Notes: generated by a model from the letters alone, not told the origin. Counted from the first letter of the stretch, positions 1-5,792 are shown. The stretch: DNA of 6,695 nt from Chloroflexota bacterium (GCA_021823905.1 JAKALX010000206.1:1-6695), one strand, 5' to 3'. A program made the numbers and translations.

Positions 1-333
1 CAAGGGGATGTCCTAAGTCTCAAGCGAGCGTCTGCGACGGCCACGGGGATGCCAGGGGATCGCTCCGGGAAGCGTCGTCACCGTAGTCCGCGTCTGCTGC
101 CGGAGTCAACGTGCGCGATCAAGCTCAGGATTTGCGCCTGCGAGAGGTGCTTTACCGGTGGATGCTGCGAACGATTCCCGCCCCCGGCGCCTCCTGGGTC
201 AGATTGCCGGGCACTCCAGCCGTTGGCAGACACCGCGTCGCCCTTTCGGACCAAGAATCGGGGCCTCATGGTACCTGGTGAAGGGTGGACGGAGGGCGAC
301 ACTTGAGTCATAATACGACAGCCGGTAGTACTT
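1..333. other. Stretch without a supportable gene
   Basis: I found no convincing gene here. Open frames exist on both strands (for example + 49-306 and a minus frame ending at 78), but they are rich in Arg, Pro, Ser and Cys with no recognisable motif and no good ribosome site. A short plus frame at about 111-281 reads somewhat more protein-like (VLYRWMLRTIPAPGASW) but has no family resemblance that I know. A CATAAT hexamer at 309-314, 19 bases before the first gene, could be a -10 element. No matching -35 box is visible 16-18 bases upstream, so I do not call a promoter. Confidence 0.5.
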
Positions 334-561
334 ATGAACGATCCGCACCGCTCGTCGCCCGCGCATCGGGTGAAACACACAGCAGACACCGGCTTGTTCG
401 CGATGATGGCGATGATGGTGGTCTGCTGCGTGGGCATCTTCGTCATTGTTCTACTCATCCCACTGATCGGCTGGCCAGCGGGCATCGTCGTGGCAATCCT
501 GAGTGGCGCGGCCCTGATGTACGCACACCAGCGAATGATGAACCGTGGCTCGAACCAGTGA
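334..561 (+). CDS. Small two-helix membrane protein, function unknown
   Basis: A 75-residue protein that I do not recognise as a characterised family. A short polar N-terminus with two His (11, 15) is followed by two hydrophobic segments, about residues 22-45 and 47-64, split by a PLIGWP turn. The first helix is unusually Met- and Cys-rich: two Met pairs at 24-25 and 27-28 (MMAMM) and a Cys pair at 31-32. The tail again carries HQRMM. Met, His and Cys of this kind are often seen in small inner-membrane proteins near metal-handling genes, but nothing here proves metal binding. ATG 334 is the only upstream ATG in the frame, which is closed by a stop at 304-306. There is no clear Shine-Dalgarno, so a short-leader or leaderless transcript, or an internal start at Met24, is possible. 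It opens the plus-strand cluster and lies 105 bases before the next gene. Confidence 0.65.
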   Translation: MNDPHRSSPAHRVKHTADTGLFAMMAMMVVCCVGIFVIVLLIPLIGWPAGIVVAILSGAALMYAHQRMMNRGSNQ

Positions 562-666
562 CTGGCGCCAGCCGTGGCAAGATCACGTCCCCGTGGCGTC
601 TGGCCTGTTGTTCAGCGACGGGCCTGGAGGCAACGCCTGATGTAGGAATGGTGTGAGGACACGGCG

Positions 667-795
667 ATGTACGGGTGGATGGCGTTCGGCAATTTGTTCT
701 GGGACGTCGTCGCTATCGGTGTCATCTATTTCCTCGGTTGGCTCATCTCTCGTTGGAGAGAGCATTTCATGGCGACCGAGTTCGTGAGCAGTTGA
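667..795 (+). CDS. 42-residue single-helix membrane protein
   Basis: A very short gene: the product begins MYGWMAFGNLFWDVVAIGVI and ends in ATEFVSS. It has one hydrophobic, aromatic segment at about residues 5-27, followed by a basic patch (SRWREH), as expected for one membrane span with a cytoplasmic basic flank. Support for translation is a GAGGA Shine-Dalgarno at 655-659, 7 bases before the ATG, and a stop (793-795) only one base before the next start at 797, which suggests translational coupling. The type resembles the small membrane proteins that often accompany metal or redox membrane genes, but I cannot name a family. It is short enough to be missed by routine gene calling. Confidence 0.65.
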   Translation: MYGWMAFGNLFWDVVAIGVIYFLGWLISRWREHFMATEFVSS

Positions 796-796
796 G

Positions 797-1420
797 ATGA
801 AGCTTTCCAAATACGAGAAGGCAGCGTATGAGGCGCCACGACCGGCGGGGCAGCCCGGGGGTCGTATCACCATGCCCCGCGTTGTCGTCGCGAGCACAAT
901 CTTCCTCATCGTGTTCATTGCCGGGATGCAGGTGCGAAACTCCCTGGTCGGGAGCACAAGCGCTTCCAATCCGCCCGACGCGATGGAAAAGGTCTTTTAC
1001 AACGCTCAGGGGACGCCAATTCCAAAAGAACCCTACGTTGTCCTCGGTGTCGAAGTACCCGAGCCTGCTGTCAATCTTGGTACCTATCCACTCGATGCTG
1101 GGGTAGTTCACGCGTTCAAGCTGCGGAACACGGGGACCAGTACCGTGTTCCTGGGAAGGCCAGAAATCGAAGTACTGCAAGGCTGTTGTCCATCAGATCC
1201 GGTCCTCAAGGCAACGCAAGTCACGCCCGGTGAAGAAGTGCCACTCGTGTTTTCTCTTCCGATGGGCATGCATGCGGGAATGGACGGCGCCCACCTGTTC
1301 CGCGTTAGCGTTCAGATGGGCAATGAAGCTGGAGAGAAGGGAATCATTCAGGTCTATGTGAAGGCGAACTTCCGCGCCGGCGCCAGCGGCCCGACCGACC
1401 ATGGCAGCCACACGTCCTGA
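797..1420 (+). CDS. Membrane-anchored Ig-like (DUF1573-like) protein with vicinal Cys-Cys motif
   Basis: A 207-residue protein with a cytoplasmic N-terminus, one hydrophobic helix at about 29-44 and an extracytoplasmic domain. The domain reads as a beta-sandwich of the DUF1573/ASH kind: 'VNLGTYPLD' followed by 'FKLRNTGTSTVFLGRPEI'. Next comes GCCPSDP with Cys130 and Cys131, and then LPMGMHAGMDGAHLFR at about 154-169, dense in Met and His. The Cys pair and the Met/His block are shared with the next gene, where the second Cys is replaced by an in-frame TGA. The adjacent Cys residues could form a vicinal disulfide or bind a soft metal such as copper. That is inference, and the family is not biochemically characterised to my knowledge. 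The start ATG lies one base after the preceding stop, with only a weak GAG-type ribosome site, so coupling is likely. The C-terminus is His/Ser-rich (DHGSHTS). Confidence 0.85.
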   Translation: MKLSKYEKAAYEAPRPAGQPGGRITMPRVVVASTIFLIVFIAGMQVRNSLVGSTSASNPPDAMEKVFYNAQGTPIPKEPYVVLGVEVPEPAVNLGTYPLDAGVVHAFKLRNTGTSTVFLGRPEIEVLQGCCPSDPVLKATQVTPGEEVPLVFSLPMGMHAGMDGAHLFRVSVQMGNEAGEKGIIQVYVKANFRAGASGPTDHGSHTS

Positions 1421-1422
1421 CC

Positions 1423-1429
1423 GGAGGAG
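1423..1429 (+). promoter_or_regulatory. Shine-Dalgarno fixing the selenoprotein start
   Basis: GGAGGAG lies directly after the stop of the preceding gene (1418-1420) and 4 bases before ATG 1434. It favours that ATG over the in-frame ATG at 1401, which has no comparable site and would put eleven polar and charged residues in front of the signal peptide. Confidence 0.75.
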
Positions 1430-1433
1430 CTTC

Positions 1434-1976
1434 ATGACATTGCGAAGCGCTCGCTCGGCGATGATCGCGACCGGGATCACCGCACTGGTTGGGCTGACCG
1501 CAGCAGCGCTGGCGGCATGCGGTTCTGGCTCCGCTGGCAGTTCGAGTGCCGCGCCGGCAGGTGGCCCTGCAACAAGAGCCGCATCTCCGGCAGCCCAACG
1601 GACAGCGCAGAACGCACTCCCCAACGGTCCGGTGCAGGTGTTGGCCGTTGAAGTCAGTCAGCCGGTTGCCGATCTCGGCCAGGCGCCGCTCAACACGCCC
1701 GTCCGGGGTAGCTGGGTCTTGCGCAATAACGGAACGACGCCAGTGAGCGTCGGCCGGCCCAAGATCGAGGTTCTCGAGGGTTGCTGACCAAGCGATCCGG
1801 TCGTGGGTGCCACGACCATCGCGCCAGGTCAGGAAGTGCCAGTCGTCCTGGATCTTCCCATGGGTATGCACGCCGGGATGGACGGTCCACACCTCTTCCG
1901 AATCAAGGTCCCTGTTCGCGACGCGAGCGGCGAGACCGGCATCGTAACCCTGTACTTCAAGGCGTTGTTCAAGTAA
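1434..1976 (+). CDS. Putative selenocysteine lipoprotein, tandem paralogue with GC-Sec-PSDP motif (UGA at 1785-1787 read through)
   Basis: I read this as one 180-residue selenoprotein. The frame from ATG 1434 meets TGA at 1785-1787 (codon 118), then continues open to TAA at 1974-1976. Aligned with the upstream paralogue, the TGA falls exactly on Cys131: GCCPSDP there, GC(TGA)PSDP here. The 62 residues after it keep the family signature LPMGMHAGMDGPHLFR (about 141-156). The N-terminus is a lipoprotein signal peptide with lipobox L26-A-A-C29, followed by a Ser/Ala/Gly-rich linker, so the mature protein should be lipid-anchored outside the membrane. The domain is Ig-like (LRNNGTTPVSVGRPKIEVLEG). 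A SECIS-like hairpin follows the TGA. TGA ends other genes here and Trp is TGG, so a changed genetic code is unlikely. A vicinal Cys117-Sec118 pair recalls the GCUG tail of mammalian thioredoxin reductase and suggests redox or soft-metal chemistry (inference). The main alternative is a nonsense mutation or a base error (TGC or TGT to TGA). selA, selB, selC and selD are not in the window. Confidence 0.85.
1792..1822 (+). promoter_or_regulatory. Candidate bacterial SECIS element
   Basis: Directly downstream of the in-frame TGA is a perfect hairpin: GGTCGTGG (1799-1806), loop GTG (1807-1809), CCACGACC (1810-1817). Below it GCGAT (1792-1796) pairs fully with ATCGC (1818-1822), leaving a two-base CC bulge (1797-1798) on the 5' side only. 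The apical loop starts with G at base 23 counted from the T of TGA, or at base 22 if the top G-C pair is opened. Bacterial SECIS elements, such as that of E. coli fdhF, lie inside the coding region just after the UGA, with a short G-containing apical loop at about this distance and a bulge in the stem that SelB recognises. The same stretch of the Cys paralogue (about 1190-1225) has no comparable hairpin. The call rests on geometry and position; no folding energy was computed. Confidence 0.78.
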
Positions 1977-2004
1977 TGGAGCCGTCCGCGATGGAGGTGC
2001 GGCC

Positions 2005-2508
2005 ATGAATCGCTCTGGATTTGTCATCGCGCTCCTGAGCGTCACCGTTCTGGTCGTCGGAGTGGCCGGGCTACTCGGATTTCTCGCGTTCCGGTCCTCC
2101 GCTAGTGATAACGGCGCAACAACGGGAGGTGAGAGCGACCCGCTGGTCCAGCGCAACAGCGGCGGAGGCGTCGAAATCGCGGCAACGCTGGCGACGCCGG
2201 GTCGTCTCAAGGCCATGGATCCGGCAAAGGCCGGCCTCGTCGACCTGGGCGCTGAAGTGGCCATCATCCTCACGTTGGACACGCACCAGGGTGATCTCCG
2301 GAGCTTCGACTACACCTCGAACGCGCGATTGGTGGCGAAGGACGGAGCGGAGGAGAAGCCGATCCGCTGGGTCCCTGTGAGCGCCGATTCTCACCACTTT
2401 GAGGGCATGCTCGTCTTTGCCCGCAAGACGCGAAGCACAACAACCCTGGCCCTTCGCGGGGTTGGCGGCGTGGCGGAGAGGGTCTTCAACTTCCCGCCTC
2501 AGGATTAG
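2005..2508 (+). CDS. Membrane-anchored extracytoplasmic protein of unknown function
   Basis: A 167-residue protein with one N-terminal hydrophobic segment (about 6-30), either an uncleaved anchor or a signal peptide, then a Ser/Gly/Asn linker and a compact, probably beta-rich domain from about residue 54. No Cys is present in the whole protein, unlike its upstream neighbours. The most distinctive patch is RWVPVSADSHHFEGMLVF (121-138), with His130-His131. From memory, similar W…HH…G.L.F patches occur in uncharacterised bacterial envelope proteins, but I cannot assign a function. The start is set by GGAGGT at 1993-1998, 6 bases before the ATG. The gene follows the selenoprotein stop by 28 bases in the same direction, so it is probably co-transcribed and may act on or with the Cys/Sec proteins. 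It is the last gene of the plus-strand cluster. Confidence 0.8.
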   Translation: MNRSGFVIALLSVTVLVVGVAGLLGFLAFRSSASDNGATTGGESDPLVQRNSGGGVEIAATLATPGRLKAMDPAKAGLVDLGAEVAIILTLDTHQGDLRSFDYTSNARLVAKDGAEEKPIRWVPVSADSHHFEGMLVFARKTRSTTTLALRGVGGVAERVFNFPPQD

Positions 2509-2569
2509 CGTCGACGGCCCTGCCAGGAGGTGAGCTGACTGGAAACGAGCGCGATATCTCGCGGGACGT

Positions 2570-2606
2570 GGTTGTCGCCGAACGCGCTCGACGAGGGGCG
2601 ACAGCC
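2570..2606. terminator. Hairpin between convergent operons, possible bidirectional terminator
   Basis: GGTTGTCGCC (2570-2579) pairs with GGCGACAGCC (2597-2606) over ten positions with one G-T wobble, around a 17-base loop. It sits in the 104-base gap between the stops of the plus cluster (2508) and ccdA (2613), where a shared terminator is expected. No T-tract follows on either strand, so it is not a classical intrinsic terminator. A second, weaker hairpin, CGCGA-TATC-TCGCG, lies at about 2551-2564. Confidence 0.35.
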
Positions 2607-2612
2607 GTGGAC

Positions 2613-3338
2613 TCAGAGCACCACGTTGAACGCCTGGAAGTAGCGGAAGATCTCAATCAGGGTGCCCGTGAAGATGAGGACGCCCATGACGACCATCACC
2701 GTGCCTGATGCCCGTTCCACCGCCAGTGCGTGGCGTTGGACGAAACGCCGCAGGGCTGCAACGCGGCTCATCGCCAGGGCCGTGCCCAGATGGGGGATGG
2801 CCATGCCCAGGGCGAAGGCGGAAAGCAACCCCACCCCTTGCCAGAAGTCGCCGAAGACCAGCGCGCTGGTGAGGATCGCTCCGAGCACCGGTCCGATACA
2901 GGGTGTCCAGGCGAGCGAATAGGTGGCGCCCACGACGAACGAGCGGCCGTAGCCGGCAGCGAGCCCCGAGGGCGTCGGTGCGGTGAACGAGCGCTGCAGC
3001 CATGGGAACCGCAGCAACCCCAGCTGTACCAGCCCGAAGGCGATGACGACAGATCCGCCGATCTTCCAGAGGATGGGCCGCTCGTCGCCGAGTGCCACAC
3101 CGGCCAGGCTCACCCCGGCCCCGATGGCGACGAAGACCAGCGAGAATCCGGCGACGTAGAGGAGGGCATGGCTGATGACCTGGCGGCGGGTGGCGGCTTC
3201 CGCTTCGACGCCAGCGAGGTGAGCGACAAAGGCGGGAGTCATGGCCAGGCAGCACGGTGAGAGACTGTTGACGCTGCCGGCCAGGAAGGCGAGAAGCAGT
3301 CCCGGGGCGCTGCGGTCGAAACTGAGAAGGGTACCCAT
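2613..3338 (-). CDS. ccdA: CcdA/DsbD-type membrane electron transporter
   Basis: A 241-residue polytopic membrane protein of the CcdA family. CcdA takes electrons from cytoplasmic thioredoxin and passes them across the membrane to extracytoplasmic thiol proteins such as TlpA/CcsX. It is needed in cytochrome c maturation and other thiol reduction. Length and about six hydrophobic segments fit the family. The two conserved redox Cys are visible: SPCC at 27-30 (Cys29, with an unusual second Cys30 where most relatives have Val) and TPCIGP at 145-150 (Cys147), each followed by a Pro-containing helix. I chose ATG 3338, which overlaps the tlpA stop by one base (TGATG). TTG 3347 and GTG 3341 upstream in frame are alternatives. 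It is the last gene of the lgt-tlpA-ccdA operon and next to its most likely partner, TlpA. Confidence 0.92.
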   Translation of the reverse strand: MGTLLSFDRSAPGLLLAFLAGSVNSLSPCCLAMTPAFVAHLAGVEAEAATRRQVISHALLYVAGFSLVFVAIGAGVSLAGVALGDERPILWKIGGSVVIAFGLVQLGLLRFPWLQRSFTAPTPSGLAAGYGRSFVVGATYSLAWTPCIGPVLGAILTSALVFGDFWQGVGLLSAFALGMAIPHLGTALAMSRVAALRRFVQRHALAVERASGTVMVVMGVLIFTGTLIEIFRYFQAFNVVL

Positions 3339-4072
3339 CACCGGCAATCGCCGGGGTCGTGCTGGCCGCGCTCGATATTGTTGACGATGCAGGTTGCGAC
3401 CTGAGGTCGCAGCACGCCGATGCGCACGTCACGGATAACGCCCTGGGCGTCGAGGAAGAAGGTCGTCGGCAGCCCTCTGACTTTGTAGGACGAGGCAACT
3501 TCGCCATTGAAGTCGAGCGCCAGGAGGTAGTTCATCTGCAGGCGTGTGGCGAAGGCCGCGACGTCGGCCGGGGTCTCCTGCAGATCGACTCCGACAATAC
3601 GAACGGACTCTCCCCAGTCGTTCTGCAGCTTGACGAGGTCGGGTATCTCCTGGCGGCAAGGCGCACACCAGGTTGCCCAGAAATTCAGCAGCACGACCCC
3701 TCCTCGCAGATCGCCGAGCCTGATGACCTGCCCATCAGGGGCGCTCAGTTGAAACAGAGGAGCCTGGCTGCCGATCTTGGTGTCGCCGCCGGCGACGACG
3801 CCGAGCCGGACCGCGGTGTAGTCGCCGCTGGGGAGCCCGACCGCAGCGGCGGTCGATCCGCTGTCGCGGTTGCGAATAAATTGGACCGCGATGATGGCAC
3901 CCGTCACCAGCAAGAGACTGAGCAGCGACACCGCTCCATCCCGCACGAACGTGTGAGGGGCGTCGCGCTGAACGCCTGTCGTTGCGGGAGAACGTTCGCT
4001 ATCGCCGTCGGAGGCAGGCTCGGCCTCTGGGTCAAGCTCAGTTGACTCCGGCGGGGGCGGCGGTTGCGTCAC
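3338..4072 (-). CDS. Membrane-anchored TlpA/ResA-like thioredoxin
   Basis: A 244-residue TlpA-family disulfide reductase. Residues 1-45 are acidic, Pro-rich and cytoplasmic. A single helix at about 47-66 anchors the protein, and the thioredoxin fold outside begins near 97 (KIGSQAPLFQLSAPDGQVI). The active site is W135-CAPC with Cys136 and Cys139 (FWATWCAPCRQE), and the cis-proline loop is GLPTTFF with Pro202. Two extra Cys lie near the C-terminus (228 and 243); they are outside the active site and could form a disulfide. Such proteins reduce disulfides in apocytochrome c or metal-site proteins, using electrons from CcdA. The start overlaps the methyltransferase stop by four bases (ATGA) and the stop overlaps the ccdA start by one base, so all three are co-translated. 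The Cys-Cys and Cys-Sec proteins of the convergent cluster are possible substrates (inference). Confidence 0.93.
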   Translation of the reverse strand: MTQPPPPPESTELDPEAEPASDGDSERSPATTGVQRDAPHTFVRDGAVSLLSLLLVTGAIIAVQFIRNRDSGSTAAAVGLPSGDYTAVRLGVVAGGDTKIGSQAPLFQLSAPDGQVIRLGDLRGGVVLLNFWATWCAPCRQEIPDLVKLQNDWGESVRIVGVDLQETPADVAAFATRLQMNYLLALDFNGEVASSYKVRGLPTTFFLDAQGVIRDVRIGVLRPQVATCIVNNIERGQHDPGDCR

Positions 4073-4707
4073 GCTCGCGCCTCGATCAGTTTGACGATGC
4101 CACGCATGCGGGTGGAGACCGCTACCTCGTCGAACCCCGCTGCATAGACGTTGGCCACGGTCTCGCGGTTGATGTTGGCGCCGGCGACGCGGACCACGAC
4201 GGGGTTGAGCAGATCCATCAACTTTCCGAGCACCCGGTTCTCGCTGCGGACGTGCTCGAGCAGGAGCAGCACCCCTCCGGGCTTGAGCACTCGGCGCACC
4301 TCTTCGAGGCCGGCAACCGGATCGGGCACGGAGCAGAACACGAAGGTGGCGACGACACAGTCAAAATGCGCGTCGGTGAAATCGAGGTGCTGGACGTCCA
4401 TCTGCCTCAGATCGGCGGCAACGCCAAGCTTCGCGGCCCGAGCTGTGGCACGCTCGAGCATGTTCTCGACGATGTCGATGCCGGTAACCTGCGCGCCAGG
4501 TGGATAGAACTTCATGTTGATGCCCGTTCCCACGCCGACCTCGAGCACTTCGCCGTTGGGAACGCGGCTCCAGAGCTCGCGGCGCCAGCGACCGGCGACT
4601 CGCTCCATCATCGCCTGCTCGCGGTCGTAGAAACGCGCGCTGCGGTTGTAGCGGCGGCGAACGGTAGCGCTCGCCGCGCTTGCGAGGTCGGATCCGCTTG
4701 CAGTCAT
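4069..4707 (-). CDS. Class I SAM-dependent methyltransferase (UbiE/PmtA-like)
   Basis: A 212-residue soluble methyltransferase with the seven-stranded Rossmann signature. Motif I is EVGVGTG at 55-61, the ribose-binding acidic residue is Asp78 in GIDIVENML, the MDV patch is at 103-105, and the post-motif LKPGG is at 141-145. The N-terminal RRRYNRSARFYDRE (17-30) is typical of the UbiE and phospholipid N-methyltransferase (PmtA) groups, which methylate quinone precursors or phosphatidylethanolamine. The substrate cannot be fixed from sequence. In this envelope operon, between lgt and tlpA, a membrane lipid or quinone substrate is reasonable. Methylation of a chalcogen or metalloid is a more speculative option. 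The start has a GGAGG at 4718-4714, six bases upstream, and overlaps the preceding small gene by ATGA. The stop overlaps tlpA by four bases. Confidence 0.88.
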   Translation of the reverse strand: MTASGSDLASAASATVRRRYNRSARFYDREQAMMERVAGRWRRELWSRVPNGEVLEVGVGTGINMKFYPPGAQVTGIDIVENMLERATARAAKLGVAADLRQMDVQHLDFTDAHFDCVVATFVFCSVPDPVAGLEEVRRVLKPGGVLLLLEHVRSENRVLGKLMDLLNPVVVRVAGANINRETVANVYAAGFDEVAVSTRMRGIVKLIEARA

Positions 4708-4928
4708 GGCCTGCCTCCATGTGTGGCGCCACGCGTTGTGCCTGGCTCAACTGAGCGGAAGGCGACGGAACCGGTACGAGTTGGCCGCTCTTCGTCGAAA
4801 GCCGTGCAGACCGGGCAGGGCTTGCGGACGACACGGTGACGATCGGTTTCCACGACCCATACGACCTCATGTGTGCAGGCTCCGCTCTCCAAAGCCGGCG
4901 AAGTGGCGGAGATCCGATTGGCGCCCAT
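4704..4928 (-). CDS. Small Cys-containing protein, possible zinc ribbon
   Basis: A 74-residue hypothetical protein that I do not recognise. The first half looks folded: CTHEVVWVVETDRHRVVRK (18-36) followed by CPVC (38-41). Cys18, His20, Cys38 and Cys41 could form a one-knuckle zinc site, with a short beta hairpin between the ligands. The second half (from about 45) is Arg/Thr/Gly-rich and probably disordered. Evidence that it is real: it fills the space between lgt (stop 4935, gap 6 bases) and the methyltransferase (start 4707, ATGA overlap) and uses codons typical of its neighbours. The ribosome site is weak (AGGGG within the lgt tail). If it is not translated, the gap would be the only long interruption in an otherwise continuous operon. 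Confidence 0.55.
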   Translation of the reverse strand: MGANRISATSPALESGACTHEVVWVVETDRHRVVRKPCPVCTAFDEERPTRTGSVAFRSVEPGTTRGATHGGRP

Positions 4929-4934
4929 TTCTGA

Positions 4935-5783
4935 TTACCCCTGCGAACCGGCCGGGGCCGATGGCAAACTTGTTCGACCGCCGTGGAGAACGCCGAGGAA
5001 CCAGAGCGCCACTGCTCCGAGGAGAAGCGCTACCGCCAGGAACTGCGCCTCCTGCAGACCCCAGGCCCAGATCCGCTCCTCCCGCAGGAACGTCAGCGCG
5101 AACTTGCCCGCCGCGTAGAGGCCGAGGTAAACGGCGAACAGCCGGCCCGGCTGCCGGACGCGCCCGCGAAGTGCCCAGAGGACCACGAAGACCGCGAGGT
5201 CCCAGAGGGCTTCGTAGGCGAACACCGGTTGCAGAGCGACACCGAGTTGTGGAGCCATGGCGGCGGGATTGACGTAGCTGAGCCCCCAGGGAAGCGAGGT
5301 GGGGGCGCCAAGCGCGTCGCCCGTGACCAGGCAGCCGAGGCGGCCGATCGCCTGGCCGAGGACAACAGCGGGCGCGGCGGCGTCCGCCAGGACGAGAACG
5401 GGGAGTCCCGCACGGCGGGCGTAGAGGAACGCGGCGACGAACCCGCCGAGCAGCGCTCCCTGGATGGCGAGCCCGCCTTCCTGGAAGGCGAGGCTGGCGA
5501 GCGGTTCGGAAGCGTATTTCGGCCAGTGGTCAACGACGAAGAGCACGCGGGCGCCGATGAGCCCACCCGCGACTGCCCATCCCGCAACGTGCAGAACCGC
5601 GTCAGCGTCGAGACCGCGGCGGCGAGCCTCGCGCTGCGCGACCAGGAGTGCCACGACGATGGCGAGTGCAAGCGCGAGGCCGTACCAGCCGAGGTGCAGG
5701 GAACCGGCATGAAGCAGCACCGGGTTGATGTCAACCGTGATGCTCGCGAACGGGCTAACGGCGGGCGTGAGAACCTGGGTCAC
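4935..5783 (-). CDS. lgt: Prolipoprotein diacylglyceryl transferase (Lgt)
   Basis: A 282-residue polytopic inner-membrane enzyme that transfers diacylglycerol from phosphatidylglycerol to the lipobox Cys of prolipoproteins. Family landmarks are W33-Y-G, GGLAIQGALLGG (103-114), the signature GRLGCLVTGDALG (147-159), PVFAYEALWDL (186-196) and FLREE (232-236). Compared with E. coli Lgt as I recall it, the signature Arg143 is kept (Arg148), but Asn146 is Cys151 and His103 appears as Gln108. Variants with a GRxGC signature are known in several phyla, so this looks like a divergent subgroup, not a broken gene. The start is GTG 5783, supported by AAGGAGG at 5799-5793. It is the first gene of the minus-strand operon. 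A lipobox protein that needs this enzyme (the selenoprotein at 1434-1976) is in the same window. Confidence 0.92.
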   Translation of the reverse strand: MTQVLTPAVSPFASITVDINPVLLHAGSLHLGWYGLALALAIVVALLVAQREARRRGLDADAVLHVAGWAVAGGLIGARVLFVVDHWPKYASEPLASLAFQEGGLAIQGALLGGFVAAFLYARRAGLPVLVLADAAAPAVVLGQAIGRLGCLVTGDALGAPTSLPWGLSYVNPAAMAPQLGVALQPVFAYEALWDLAVFVVLWALRGRVRQPGRLFAVYLGLYAAGKFALTFLREERIWAWGLQEAQFLAVALLLGAVALWFLGVLHGGRTSLPSAPAGSQG

Positions 5784-5792
5784 GATTGTCGC

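Noticed and set aside
311..319. TAATACGAC, the first nine bases of the T7 promoter
   Set aside because: The match stops after nine bases (AGCCGG follows instead of TCACTATAG), and no vector sequence surrounds it. Chance is enough.
1..333. Possible gene remnant or mobile element at the left edge
   Set aside because: No terminal repeats, transposase motifs or clear homology were visible on either strand.
1785..1787. TGA as a true stop, leaving a truncated protein and a separate downstream frame
   Set aside because: The downstream part has no start of its own with a ribosome site, continues the paralogue alignment without a gap and contains the most conserved block. A hairpin at SECIS distance follows.
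1344..2282. Long minus-strand open frame (312 codons) across the selenoprotein gene
   Set aside because: It is antisense to two genes, Arg/Ser/Pro-rich and has no motif. GC-rich DNA often gives such frames opposite real genes. It does not explain the paralogy.
2523..2533. AGGAGGTGAGC, a strong Shine-Dalgarno-like site after the last plus-strand gene
   Set aside because: No suitable start follows. GTG 2530 runs straight into a stop, and a CTG-started frame would give only a short product without features.
3359..4072. Plus-strand frame opposite tlpA
   Set aside because: The minus strand carries WCAPC, an anchor helix and overlapping operon starts. The plus frame is low-complexity shadow.
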